A stretch of 64,000 bases of DNA from Chrysaora quinquecirrha (Eukaryota; Cnidaria; Scyphozoa; Semaeostomeae; Pelagiidae), in NCBI GenBank assembly GCA_014526335.1, contig JACTAT010000004.1, positions 929,180 through 993,179 of the forward strand, written 5' to 3'. This document shows, one piece after another, positions 15,301-30,300 of the stretch. Positions within the stretch are counted from its first letter, which is position 1, and each line of letters begins with the position of its first letter. Under the pieces are notes generated by a model that saw only the letters and a program-made list of their open reading frames with translations, was not told the origin of the DNA and did no database searches. The position numbers and the translations under genes were made by a program.

Positions 15301-18300
15301 GGAAAGCTAGGGGAAAGCAAAATAAGACCTGATAGGTAACATTTGATTTTAGGAATATGTAGTCGAACGTATAAGGTTTTAACGCCAGAGATAAAAAAAC
15401 ATTTCGCAAATTTCTTGGTTATAAAGATTTGATGTTTCCGAGGAGAGGATACATAATTGGCTGCTCGCCGGACCAGTAAATGCTTGTGTTAAAAACGTAA
15501 ATGGTGGTGTTCCGTAATAACACAAAACGGCAGATATTACATCAGAGAGAAAAAACCATCTAGATAATCATAAAAATGAATGCTAATGTTTCGACCTCGC
15601 ATTCAGAGCTTTTCAATAAACAATTTCTAACGATTAGGCGTCTCGTTATAATTTTTCAAAACAAGACAAAACCTAATGAAAAGTGGGAGGTGATATTTCA
15701 CAAGGCAAGAAATTAAGCAATGTACATACGATTCGATTTGATTGGTAAGTGCTTTGAAATCAGTGATTTCATCATAACAACTTTCTGCAGAATCACCAGA
15801 CATATAATCGCCAAAAAACAGAGATCTAAAAATGCAAAACAGAGAGAAAGCTGAAATCATTATTCAACAGAGCAACTAGATTAACTGTTAGGTAATCGAA
15901 TGCTTAACTTTGTTGCATCGCTGAAGCAGCCAGCACTTGGAATCTGCTTTAAGGGACATAAAATTTCGTCAAAATATCCGGAAAATTTCGAATTATAAGG
16001 TTTTTAAATATCTACAAGCAAATAACACTTGTAGTTGACTTAATAATCTCTTTAATGCTAATGACTTAAAGACGGTACATTTAAGTCTTCTTTGTGAGTT
16101 TCAGTGAATAAGAGCACAGAAGCCCAAACTGAATTGTGTTGCATAAAGGCAGTCAAAACACAAATGGCACGTGTTGCACAAAAGCATTTAATTGAATTGT
16201 GTTGGCGTCACATACAATACTATATAATATGTATATATTATATTATACAATTCAAGTAGCAAATTATATAGCAATTCACTTCAATGCTCTATATGTGACG
16301 CCAACACAATTCAATTAAATGCTTCTTTATGTAACACATGCTATTTGTGTTTTAACTGATTTTGGCAACACACTCCAGTCTGGGCTTCCTGTGATAAGAG
16401 TAGCTTCACTCATGGCAAGTTGAGAAAACCCTACTTTATACTATACAATAATAAAAGTGCCACAACTTTTCCTTCCTGCGAGTTAGGGTCGAGAGTTTAT
16501 TATAAAACTGAGTGTATTACCTGATATGATCATCTTCAAGTTTTCCACTTGGAACGAGATTTTTCAGAAGTGTGCCCATGTCTTTATTAAAATCCTTCTT
16601 AATTGTGTCTTTGACAGTGTTGAAGAAGAAACCCCTAAAAGATGAAAAAAATTATTTGAATGCAGAAAATCAAATGAAAAATCGAATAAAAAATTACATG
16701 AAAAAGCCTAGCTTATGGTAATACTCTTTTTATATCTGAAAAATTAGTAGACTTTTGTTGGTTGAAATAAAATCATTCGTTGCAGAAATTCATCTACAGT
16801 TGATGAATACTGTTCTGATAAAGTATTTATTTTGAATAGCACACCATCAGTTGGATGGTTAGCCAGGTATAAACTAATCGTTTAACACTGAATGCAGAGG
16901 AGTAAATACATTGCTCGCTTGTTTGACAATCAAATACCCCACACCCAATGTTCAGTTCACCAAATAAGAACACTGGTAGTTTAATCAATGTAAGTGTAGA
17001 ACTTACTAAAAATAAGCTGCGTTAAAATCGATCGAAAATCAAACACGAGTTGACATCGCCAGAACAAAAGACATCATATTCTAACTTGAAACGATTGAAA
17101 CTTTTTTCTGGGTTTGCCAAGAAAAACGTGTTTACAATACAGGCTTCCGCAAAAGATGGCAGCCATTTCTATCAATCCTTCGTTTTATCAACGATTTTCG
17201 AAGGAAATTCTGGGAATTCAACGGATTCAATGTGTTTATGCTCAGCTGCAGCGTAACTGGGAATATTAAAAACTCGATCAATATGATCAATATGATCAAA
17301 ATTATCATAATTTTCAATTTGTTAACTAATCGTTTATAAGAAGAAATAAAAATCAAGGAAATCACTTACCGATCATGATCATCAATCAAGCGATCATAAA
17401 AGACCCTGTATACTTCATGAATCCATAACCGGATGAGCTTGTCTCCATCATGTAAACATGACGGGGGTACAAGGAGAACACCACGGATTACTCTTGCAAA
17501 GTCTCGCAAGTTAAATACATAATGTGACTTCGATGGTGTTGGTAAGAAGTTTGTTATTGCTTCTTTGTAGATTCGCATGGTTGCCATTACAACAATCTAG
17601 AAGAAAACAACAAGTAAATTAATTTAATGTAATTATGGCCATTTAAGGGAAAGAGCAAACGATGACAGATGATAAATTAGTTAGAATCAGGAAAACTTTG
17701 CTAGAATGAAATCAAAACGGTCCCAAGTGTTTAATTTCAACGCAAATCTCGCGGAAAGCATCTATAAACAGTTATCTACAGCATCAGTGACAATCAGTTG
17801 AGGTCACTAAACAAACTAAATTATTTTAGCTTTTAATGCATCGACTTGTTGTAAACATTAAACATACGTGCCAATTTCTAATCTGAAAACACTATATACG
17901 AATATCTTTGCACGTACCACAAAGAAGAGTAAAGCTCTCGTTAAGCAGTATACTTAAAATCGAAAGCATTCAACTTACAGTAGCTTGATATAACAAGCGT
18001 TCGGCTAAATTAAACATTAAAAAACTCATAACATGATAGCAAGGGCTCAGCCTATCTGATGTTCCTAATACCAATAGAATGCAGTGGCTGTTGCTAAACG
18101 AGGGCAGTGTAACGCAATGGTTAGCATTTGCATTTGTTTTGCTTACGGTTTGCGGTTCAAGGCTAGGGAGTGCTAGATGTAAAAGCCTTGCCCTCTGTGA
18201 CTCTAATAATCACGTAAAAGGGCACGCCCGTTTTAAAATTTATTGCGACGCAAACGAATCATTGTGTACGTACAGTAAAAGCCCTCTGGCAGTGACCAAC

Positions 18301-21300
18301 CGCAGTGCAAGTGAAGAGGTCGGTTTCTCGTTGATATATCAAAATGTCTTTTGATATGTCTGCTGAGTGAATGAGACTTCAAAATAAGCCACACCAGCCA
18401 GCAGAAGAAAACAACTTAGAACTAAGAACAAGTTATCAAGAAAGAAGGATATCTTATATTAGATAACATTTTTACAATAAAAATGTGGACTTAAAGCATA
18501 TAGAAAATACCACGAAATTCTTTGCAATCTTGACAAAAACACTTACCTTTCCGAGTCTTGGAAACGAGGAATCAAACCCATTACTAAAATGCCAATCTGT
18601 AATCGATGCAAAAATCTTTGTCAGATTATTATCATCAAATTCATCGATTGAAATAACATTCATGTGTCTTGTGAAACGTGATGTGATGTCATTTCTGCCA
18701 CCTCCAGGTGGACCCATCGCAGTTACCAAAAGCTAAGAGAACGAAAAATACATTAATGAAGAATTTAAGAATGAAATAGCAGACGTTAATATATGAATTT
18801 GCAGTTTTTATTTCATAATATAATTGACGTAAACAACATATTTAATTGAAGACGTAGAAAGTTAATTTGACATGTTCCAGTACTTTTCAGTACATTAATG
18901 AAGTACGTTATTGAAGAATTTTAAATATGTTGCAATGTCGGATTGTTGTATGCCGGTATTTTATTCAAGGAAAATGGCCAGTAAACATCTTGTCTCAACC
19001 TTTTGTAACCATTCAAATCTACAAGACTTTCCAGAGAAATGATATACTTGCCAAGGGATCACAAATTGTTGGTCAAATATCTGCAATTTGGTTGTCCAAT
19101 TAAACTCTGTCCCGTTTGGCAACATTCAAACATTTTTTTGAAGAAGAAATTGTTTTAAAGTTTTTCAAAAATCATCGTGCAACAAATTATGACTATTTTG
19201 CTTGTCAAGCAATGTTTAGCGACGTGGCCAAACGGTCAAGTTTTGCATGTAAAGCACAGTTTGTCAAAAAATGTTTGATAGTTTGGCCGGAGCAACAGTT
19301 GATCATAAAAACTGATTCAAAAGTTGATCATAAAAACGAAAACAGGCTGTTAAGAGATTCATAATTTAAAAGGGTAGGAAAGATATGCAGAAAGTAGCTA
19401 GCTGATAGTTGCATCTGTGGCAAGGGAATGAAATGAACGAGGGAAGAGAAATAGTCTACAGTACAAAAAGGTAGTCTTAATGAAACAATAACTACTTTTT
19501 TAACATTCTACAGTTGCCATTGCTTTGTTGAGAAAGTGATAGCTAACACAAATAATACTTACGACATCTTGTAAATGAAGAGTTGATGTATCTTTCCTGT
19601 CATACCAATGGTTATGATCAATCCATTGTCTTAGTAATTCAATTGGTGGTTGTGCACCATATTTTTCTTTGGCTGGCATATTTAAATCATCAACAAAAGC
19701 AACGCATTTCTTCCCGTGTGGTGGACCATAAACACCTTTTCTGCGCCTAAAATTCAAACAGAATTATTCAGAAATAAGGTTATAAAAAGATTGAAACACG
19801 AGAGGTATAAATTAACATCGAGAAAAACAGCTAAAAGGAAATTAACGATATTTAAAACAATAACCTGTCTAGTTTTGACATAATAATGTCCTGAGTTTGT
19901 CCTGCACTTGTTCTGGCTGAGAAATTTATATTGATTGGTATATACCTGAAATAAAAGTTGAAAAATGAGTAGAATGTCAAATGGTGTATTAAGGAGGATT
20001 TTCACTTTAAAAAATCTTCGCGTATCGACAGGAATCGTAACACAGTGCAAGCACAGACACTAGAACACTAGAAAAGAGCCACTTTGTAAGTACAGCACGA
20101 TTCGTCGTATTGCTCTTGAAAGTTTACTTCAAGCTAACTTTTTCACGGATCTAAGCAATATGGGGAGTCGAGACACCAGTTTGGCGCCGAAATTTTTTAC
20201 TGACACGCGTACTATGTTTGTGATACCAACATTAAATAAATGTCGAAACGCGTACTAGTTTTGTTAAGTGGAAATCCATCAGCGCCAGTCACTACGATCT
20301 CAGTAGTTGGTTAACTAAGCGAGACCTCGATCCTGGCAGTGACGCTACCGTAACTGGGGCTGGAACCCTTTTTATATGCTGCAACCTTTTGCTGAGCTTC
20401 TTACACCACAAGCCAGCTGGAATAAAAATGTGTGGTGAACAAAATTTGTTCATTGAAAAAATTTCCGCAAATGTTCAGCGAAATGTTCAGTTCATTAGGC
20501 CACTGGACACTGAACATAGCGTAAAATGTTCAGCGGAATGTTCAGCGGAATGTTCAGTTCATTTTCCCAGGGCCTATGAATTTAGTCCTTGAAAGTACTT
20601 TATTCAACGTAACAAACTTGAAAGTGAATTCGTGAGATAACAACATTAAGAGCTTAATATCAAGAGCTTAAGACCAAAGACAAAATATTAACACTAAGGC
20701 GAAATCTTAACCGATATCCAAGCAAGAGAAACAAAACTTGACAACAGGGGTAGAGTTTTACTGGTAAAAGAAAACGCTTAAATGCTTACTTTTCTTTTGG
20801 TAATTTAACCAGGTAGTTATTAGTTATTGCAGACTTTCCTGTACCAGTATTACCAACAAACATCAAAGGCACTTCATGTGATAAAAACGTCTCAAGGAAG
20901 AACATCTGTCTCGAGGTATCATCTGTATGTATAATTAGCTCACTGACCTAAAAACAAAAGTAGGTTTGCATGACTCTATTTGTATTACTCTTTTCTCTTT
21001 AAAGCCGGATCTCCACTAGACGCAAAGATTTCACGGCGGGCAACTCTTCATGCGACAATTTTCCGCGGCGGAAAGAAATACACGATCTCCACTTGATTTT
21101 GCTTTGGGAGCTTTTTGAAAAGTTGTAAATGGCTGAGACATCTTGCCCGACTCGCTGACTTGAAAATTCGGCCATCTTGTTCTCTGTGCTTTTTTTTGGA
21201 TGAATTTCATCAGAAAGTAAAAAATTCTGTTGGCTACCTTTCAGCGGAAAATGTCGAGCCGCGAAAAGTAGGATCTTGGCCAATAAGATCACAGGAATGT

Positions 21301-24300
21301 TTTTCGGCTTCGAAATTATCGGCTTAGTGGAGATCCGACTTAAGTGGGACGAGAAGCGCTATGAAATCGATTTAGCGTATAACAGATGCAAGAATACTTC
21401 ACTGTTCTTTTGCTAGATAACAAACAAGTAGCGGGTCTCAAATTAGCATCAAGAATAAGATATGATATTTAAATAAGCGACTGGAAGTTTTAGAACAAAA
21501 TACCTTTGCATTCTTATCGATATGAAGCGAGCTTTTGTCAAGAATATCAATCCATCTGGCCCAAGATCCACTGGCAGCTTTAACGAAGGTATAATCAAAG
21601 ACAGAACCAGCTTCTGGAAATACGTTTTGCTAAGGAAGAGAGATAAAAAACATTTAGAACGTAATATTGATACTCAATTACATATTGAATGAAAACTCTG
21701 ACTTTGGGCACAGAAAATAATAATAAGATTTATGTGTCACTGATGCTTAAGGCCCTGGCCAAACAATGAAACACTGTTGGTTAATCATTTGAAATTTGCT
21801 CGTCAAGCAAAATGTTTGACCGTTTGGCCACGTATTAAAACATTGCTCCTCCAGCAATTTTTGCGTGCGTCAAGCAAAAAAAGTTTTTGAACATTTTCAA
21901 AAACATCACGCCACAAATTTTGTTACTTTTGATTGTCAAGCAATGTTTTTGGAAGTGGCCAAACCGTCAAACATTTGGTGTAAAGCAAATATAAAATGTT
22001 GGACCAACAATGTTTGATCGTTTCGCCAGGGCCTTAGTGGTTAAAGACAAAGGAGGAGGAAGTAGATATTACAATGTATGAATCCTTGCACTCTGCGAAT
22101 CAAATCTAAGGCAGAATGAAATTCAGAGGGAAGGTAAATTGGGAATATAGAGTGAATACACCAAGCATTAGTGTTGAGCGGCTGCTGAACAAGGAAGAAG
22201 TAAACATAACAGGCACGAGCAATTAATAGAATTTTGCCGGATGCTAATAGAGATGACAATACAGCACATAGTCTGAGTGAGGAGATCAGAAGAATAGTTC
22301 ACAGCTGATACAACTCAAAGACATGGAAGAATAAAGATTGCTATTTAAATATGAAAAACAGTCTATAAATATACTTTACCTTTGAAAGTTTGACAATTTT
22401 TGGTTTTGGATGTGCCTTGTCAGAGCCAGAAAGAAGTTGACGATAGAATTCATCAAACTTCTTTCTACTTTGTCCATCAAGTGTGCCAGCAACAGACCAT
22501 ACAATGCTGAATATAAAAAGACCTTGCAACCACGACATCACCTAAAAAAGTATGAAAAATTACTGATACCGTTACATCGCGAAATTTTTCAGTTCAACTT
22601 TGCAACTATTAAAAATTCCAAAACGACATTATAGTTACTTTCTCTTTTCTAGTAATTATGACGACATAGAAAAACTCTTACTAAATGTGAATATTGATTA
22701 ATTTTTCCCACAGCTCTTTTGAATATCATCATATAGTCAGTCGATATTGCAAAGCAAAAAGCAAGGAAAAATAGTTTGTTAGAAGGAAAAGGGTAGACGT
22801 ATTCCACGAGTCGTAGTTTTTGCTCCTTACTTAGGCCAATCTGATTTCTATAGGTCACCTAGAACTATGAATTGGATGGTTGAATTTGATGGCCTAATGC
22901 CCCATCTGATCATTAGACCATCCAATGTAATTTCTAAGCAAATAGTTGTTGCTGTTGCTAAAGGCTGTCATTGCGGTTTGCGAAGAGTGGGACTTGTGTA
23001 ATGATTCTAGCAAGAGTAGGCGATTACAGCAAACACATGAACACAGCATTCTGACGACTTCACTTGTTGAATTTGGATTGGGAACGTTGTTTTTTTGCTC
23101 GCATTAGGTTATTTTAGTATAGAATTGGTTCTTGTATTTGAGATCTTCTATATCAAAACTGTGAGTACAAAAGAAGCTGTTCATCTCGCCTTTTTTATAA
23201 ACAACGACTTAGCGACCTTGCATACATTCTTGCTTTTATTCACAAGTGTAATACACGTGCTCAAAGAGATATAGCAAACACCGTACAAAGAAAACATTCA
23301 GAGTAGCTTACGATAACGAGATAGGATCAAGATACATGAAAAAAAACTATCAAAGTTTTCTTACTTGTCCAGTTGACATTCTACTTGATCCTTCCGCCGT
23401 AGCCTGTGCTTTGATTTCATCTAATAAACATGTGTATAAACTCATGAAAGATTTGGCAAGATGCATCTGGGATGTCTGCACAAAGAACTTGCATTCATGT
23501 CGAATGAAATCTACAAAAAGAAAACAATTAATACATACTCAGTAAAAAGAAAATTCAAGATATTTTTCAGATTCTTTATGTTGGGATACCTTTTAAAGTC
23601 TAAAATGGCAAGGTACTGAAACAGTGTGGCAAAGCCATGAAGTCTTGGACTCGCTACTTTTGGAACATCAGAGCTTTTCATTATAAGAGAGCGCATGGCT
23701 AATGGTAATGGCATTTCGAAATCGGCTGAGATTTTGCCATCCAATAAATACACTACAGTTCTGGATATAAATTTTGACGGTGACAAATTAAACATTATTT
23801 AGCATTAATTAATTACGCATTAATCAACTAAGCATTAAGCATTATTTATATACTCAAGTAACGAAGACAAAGTTTTGAAATTCCAAAAATAGATTTTCCA
23901 TTAAAATCTTCTAGTGGCAGAAGTGTCATAAGGGCAGGGAAAGTTGAACCAAATTCAACTTTTTATGTTGGCACCACCGCGCTAAAGCAACTATCCAGCC
24001 ACGTTAGAAGCACCGAAAGGAAGTGTTTCCATTAGAACTGAAAGCGTCACAGCACTGCCTTGGCACTGGTACAGCCGTGTCACAGCACTGGCACAGCCAC
24101 ATTTGGCTATATGGAAACCAGCTTGAAATGGTCCGATTACACTCGGAAAACGAAACAATGTTATCTTTATTAAAGAAGCAAATATGGAACTCAGGAGAAA
24201 GAAAGATTTTTCCATTATCACAACTGTTTTAATAGATATCCCTTGATACTGATAACAAGCTCCATTTCAGAGGTAGTTTTTTTTTAAGACAAAACCTGGC

Positions 24301-27300
24301 ACAGCCATTGCTTTAGATAATATTTATTTGCAAAGTTGCAAAGCTGCACAGCATGATAAGATTGACATGTAATTACCAAAGCAAGGTTGCATGAGCCATT
24401 CAAATAGTTCTCGAACGAGCTCCTTCTGCTCTTTTGTAAGTGTTTCAGGAAGGGTTGCCATATATGAGTCCATAAGAGGTCGCCATCCAAGCTGCCAAAG
24501 ATTAAAAAGAAAAGTTAACGTTACGCAGGAGAAAACGAAAGACAAATTTTTCGCCTTAAAGCGGTTGTGTCCGCTAAGCATGGATATTGGTGCAAAAAGA
24601 GGGCTTTAAAATCTCTTCATGTCGATAGTCTTCGATCTCTTTTGACATAATGACTTGTTCTGAGATTTGGTCTTGCAAATTTACGACTAACGATTACGCC
24701 TGTAAAGGCGGGCGCAAAACATGCCAACAATGTTGGCTGGCATGTTGGCTTAAAATTGGCCAACATTTTGGTACGCCATCTACATTGCTGACGTCATCTA
24801 CAGATGATCTTTTGCACACATGGCAGAGGAAGCAGCTGTTTGTTTATTGGTAGCTCTTTTGACTAACGACGAAGAAGAAAAACTCGTGACCAAACTAAAA
24901 CTGCAAGCTTAAATCTATTTCTCATTTCAAGGTCTCTGAAATAACGTCCGAAATTGGAAATGTCGTGCCAACATGATGGGGAGACAAAGCAAACCGTACC
25001 AACATATCACTCTTGTTTAAGTAGATGAAAACGTTGGCCAACATGTTAAAAAATGTTGGCCAACTTCTTTTCGTTAACAACATGTTGTTTTTTCGAACAT
25101 CATCTACAGCAAACCGTGCCAACATGTTGGCCAATAATTGTTGATGGCGATGTTGGTCAATATGTTGGCACGGTTTGCGCTAGGTTTAACTTTGGCATCA
25201 AGATTGCTATTCTTGACTGATTTGAGGAGTGCTTTCATGCAAAGACAAAACTGCTTCAGGGATTCATAACAATCTAAAAGCACAGCTAAATAGCACCATT
25301 ATCTCAATTTTTTTGGATGTGTTAATAAGGGCTGATGACAAATTTCAGGTAATATTATCAACAACAATGATGAGGGAAGCGAGTGTTGTTGCCTGGTGCA
25401 ATCGATTCAATTCTTAAAAAATATCCGCAACAGTTATGATGAGAATTGTAGCGTCTTCGTTTTAACTATACATAGCCAAACAGAGACAAATATGAATGAA
25501 ATTTAATTTTTCAGGAGTGAAGCTTAATTTTCCATGTAAACAAGAGCAAAACTGTTAAATCAAATTCTTTGAGTCGACATGCACTATTGAACCTGGCCTT
25601 GAATTATTGGCCGAAAGAAAAGTCCACGAGCTGCATTCTGTCCCGTCAGATCTTTCGATTCTTCTGGCGAAGTGAAAAAAAGTGAAGCAGTAACGCTACA
25701 AATCGACGAGAAGGCGAAGGAAAAAAGACTAAAAAATTTTTTACATACTTATATTTTGCCCCCGGCATTCAAGGCTTCATCAGAGTAATAACTGAATCAA
25801 AAGATGTTACAAAAAGTTGAATCTCGTGGTTGATTGTGATTGGTGGAGCACAGTGGGTTGGCACCAAAGCCCGTCTCAAATCTTTGATGTGCGAACATAG
25901 CCTGATGCCTGATGTTTGATAAAGGTTGAACTAGATGACTGAGGGGGCGTTTTTTTATGAGACATTCTTTGCTTCGAGTGTGGAAATTCATCTCATAAGT
26001 GTAAACTAATAACAAAGTTCTTACCTGATGCGGTTCAAGGTATATCATACCACATCTACTAACAGTAGCTGGAGATGCTTGATCAAGGTCAGCTGTCTCG
26101 AATATAAGACTTTGTTTGTTGTTCATTTGGATAATTTCACCACTCATCAGGCAGAGCTACAAAGTTCAGAACAAAACCCATATAATTGAAACAAATAAAG
26201 AGTTAGGAAAATGACAGTTATCAAGTCAGTATTGAGACTTAACCAAGACTAGGAGTGGAGGATTTGCTAATAGATTAAAGAATCGGAGACAGATCTGAAT
26301 TTTGGGTCAAAAATAATGTACGAAGAAATTTTCGTACTGGGCCGTCGTTTTATAGTGACAAGGCAATATGGAAATGTGTATCTTACATTTTTTCTTAAAA
26401 TACCGGTTAAGATGGTCAATGAAAAGACAGTGTACCTTCTTGTTATCATCAAGAACAGTATTCATGTTTTCAATCCAAACCGCATCTACCGGTCCATCGA
26501 ATAAGATCCATTTGCGGTCATCAGTTGTCGACACTGCCTGTTCTCTAAATGTATTTGCTAACACACCATCTGACCACTCATGAGACACTGCGTCAAAGCA
26601 ACCATACAGCTCTCCCATTTTACAGGATTTCGGGTTGATTATCTTATATTTCACCTGCAATCGCAAAAAATTCAGTTATCAAGAATTTCTTATTACCGTA
26701 TTTCATCAAGTACACTCTTTTTTTATATAAAAACCAGAAAATTTTTGTTGAGGCTGGCTGTTCTTAAATTTTTGCCGTTTTTGAGCCTGAAATGTTCTTA
26801 ATCTGTTCTTAATTCCTTGGTTACTCAGATATCTATATTTTTCAATGAATACCTGGGGTGGTGCTAGGTTTGTGTGAAAATGCAGCATTCTTGTCTATTT
26901 CTTTGTTTGCTTGCTTTTTACGTTCAGTCTGACTGTCTTACTTATACATATTTAGCTGATATCCTTAGGGCTTTTGAAAAGACCAGCCTTAGCTTGTTCT
27001 TAATTTGTTCTTAAAATCTGGGCAAAATCCAGGCTCGTGTTCTTAAAAAATTGTTCTTATAAAAAAAAGAGTGTAAGCGTCCGGATCGCATACTTAAGTC
27101 CTCTCAAAGAGGAGCAAATGTTTAAGATTTATGAATAAACTATCGTTCTGATGAAATCTAAGTTTTGCATCTAATAGCAAAAGGCCTCTCTTGATTCCTC
27201 CAATAAGGAGCTTAAGCATACACCATCGAAGGAGTTTCTGGGACCAACCTGATGGGAAGACGGGAAGCTCAACCCAAAAGAGGACGCTTATTAATGGGAG

Positions 27301-30300
27301 GGTGCTTATTCGAGGAAATACGGTAAACATTGCATTATGAATAATAGTTGTGGCGCAATTGTTTTAGCGAGAAAGAAAAAACAACAAGTGAATTGTGAAT
27401 TGTACCTTATTTACTGTTAGTTTTAAAGTAGCGACGAGTGCACTTATTTACACTAACATTAAGCAACATCATAGATTGCATCAAACTCATCATTTGTTAC
27501 AGAATGAGCACGCGCATTTAATTACCACGTTTTTATTAGGCTTTTGAACTGTTTGTGGTTTCGGGCAGACTTTATTTCAGCTGGTAGGGAATTCCAAATT
27601 TTTGGCCAAGTGAAGGGTGAAGGTGAAATAGTGTTTTAGAGCCAGTCGCTAGGATCCCAGTACTAGGTTAACTAATCGAGACCTCGACCCTGGCTGTGAC
27701 GCAAAGTATGAAACAACGATTGAAAGAATGATGTAAAGTTTCATAAGGCGAGGGGATAGTGCAATAATCTATTGCAGATAGAGCTGGCAATTGAGTGCAG
27801 TGAGTTCCCAATCATCTTAGGGGAAGAACTACTAAACCCTTCAAGAACTTCAAATGCTAAATTAAAGGGGGGCAGGGAGGGGAAAGTCATGACGGCGAGA
27901 AGACATCTTGCTTGGAGCCGCCAAATTCGGCAATGCAACATCATATTTTGCGTCTTGAGTTCTATTCAACAAGCGGAAGACTTTTTCAAAGGATCAATGC
28001 CCAATGTTGATCTTGTTAATATTGCGGAAGAACGGTTTTACTGATATATATCCATCCTTGAAATAAATTAATATAAATTATAATAAATTATACTAATTAG
28101 TTGTATTCCAGCAGCATTTCTTGCACTTTGTGGTACTTCTCCGTACTTTGTGGTTCTTCTCCGTACTTTGTGGTTCTTCTCCGTACTTTGTGGTACGTTT
28201 CCGTACTCTGTGTACTTATCCGTACTTTATGGTACTTGTCAGTACTTTATGGTACTTCTCGGTACTTATGGTACTTGTCGGTACTTTATGGTACTCGTCA
28301 GTACTTTGTGGTACTTCTCCGTACTTTATGGTACTTGTCAGTACTTTGTGGTACTTGTCAGTACTTTATGGTACTTCTCGGTACTTATGGTACTTGTCGG
28401 TACTTTATGGTACTCGTCAGTACTTTGTGGTACTTCTCCGTACTTTATGGTACTTGTCAGTACTTTGTGGTACTTGTCAGTACTTTATGGTACTTCTCGG
28501 TACTTATGGTACTTGTCGGTACTTTATGGTACTCGTCAGTACATTGTGGTACTTGTTGGTACTTTTATGGTACTCGTCGGTACTTTGTGGTACTTGTCAG
28601 TACTTTATGGTACTTCTCGGTACTTATGGTACTTGTCGGTACTTTATGGTACTCGTCAGTACTTTGTGGTACTGACAAGTACTATAAAGTACTGAAAAGT
28701 GCCATAAAGTACTGACAAGTACCATAAAGTACCGAGAAGTACCATAAAGTACCGACAAGTACCACAAAGTACTGACAAGTACCATAAAGTACGGAGAAGT
28801 ACCACAGAGTACTGACAAGTACCATAAAGTGCTGAAAAGTACCATAATGTACTGACAAGTCTGACAAGTACCACAATGTACTGACAATTAATTGATTATC
28901 AGATTTCTTTTTTATGTAAATGATCTATAATTTATGTGAATGTATTTTAATATATTTCAAGAAATTTAATTTATTTCAAGGTGGATATATTTCAGTGCTC
29001 CCGGAAGAACTATTCAGTAAATTCATCCTCCATGAAAAAATGATGGAGTAAATGGGGAATACCCAGACTAGATACCAGATCCCATAGGGAAAGAACCCAA
29101 ATAGATACTGTATCATATTCCCTATCATGACATAGGCAATAACAAAAGTTTCCAGGTGGCATTAACCCCGGTTAAACCCGTATTCTAACCGGCATGAAAA
29201 ATCTTAATTATATCGCAAAACTTAAACTGAATAAAGCTGAATTTTATCATGGAAGGATCAAAGGGAGCTTTCAAAAGGGTCCAAGTTAAGCAAATATTAC
29301 TAGCAGCTAGAAATTACTTTCCTACGTTTAAGAACAACAACATTTCGTAAGAGCTCCATCTTCCATCATCGGGCAACAGCGGTTGGAAGCAAGAAAGAGG
29401 CATTTTAAAACATCAAACTCCAAATAAATAACAAACTAACAAATTTAAATCAAAATGTTTAAAAGAATACAACTGTTGTTTAGGATAATCAAATTTTAGC
29501 GAATTCGACTTTCAAGTTTACTTCCAAAATCTAAGCTTTTTCCATCCCTTTCTTTTACTCAATCGTTTCGTATATTTCTCTTCTTCCAGGTCTCTTAAAG
29601 AATCTTGCGCTTTCTCAAGAATTCTTCCTTGATTCTTCAAATCTTCTTTAACCCTTTCATAATCAAGCCATAACCTATTCTTCTTCATTCTTAAGCTTCT
29701 TATTATCGATACCCAATTGAGTTTTCTCAACAATCAGCTTTACAATTTGTTTGGCACATTCTTCCTTTGCTGTGCATTCCTCTTCTTTTAGTTTTCTTTC
29801 CTCGAGTATCTCTTTTGCAGCAAGAAGATTAGCTTTCCCTAATTCAGATATAGCTTCTTCTTTTAATAAACACTGAGCTTTCATCCTTGCAACTTCCTTT
29901 CTTGTTGCATTTGCTTCTTCTGCAAGACAAGCAATCATCTCCTTCAAATCTCTTTCAATCTTCATCAAACATTCTTTCTCCTTCTTCATCCCACAGACAA
30001 CATCATCAAACTCTTTCTTCTTCAATTTCTCATTATCAACAAATTTCTTCCTATCTGTGTCAAACTCTTCCTTTGATATTTCCAATTCTTTTAATGCTCT
30101 TCCATTTTTTACTTCCAACTTCTTCATCTTGTAAGCCATACTCATAGCATGCCTCTTCGCCTTTTGGTAACGCTCTTCACTAAGATCTACTCTTTTCTTC
30201 AAATCTTCCAATTTCATTTCCGTTCTTCCTTTGTCTTCTTCCACATACTTCTCAACACCATTCAATATTGCATCATGCGTAATATTCACTGCTGTGTGCT

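Noticed and set aside
23991..24232. Clustered CAGCACTG motifs and frames on both strands
   Set aside because: Short local repetition only; no element ends or coding evidence.
27772..28044. 90-codon plus-strand frame
   Set aside because: No recognisable family, splice sites or conservation; lies between a SINE fragment and the tandem array.
28101..28715. Long plus-strand open frames (up to 204 codons) rich in [12 protein letters not shown] repeats
   Set aside because: They translate the 20-bp tandem array; all frames stay open because the unit lacks stops. Not protein-coding.
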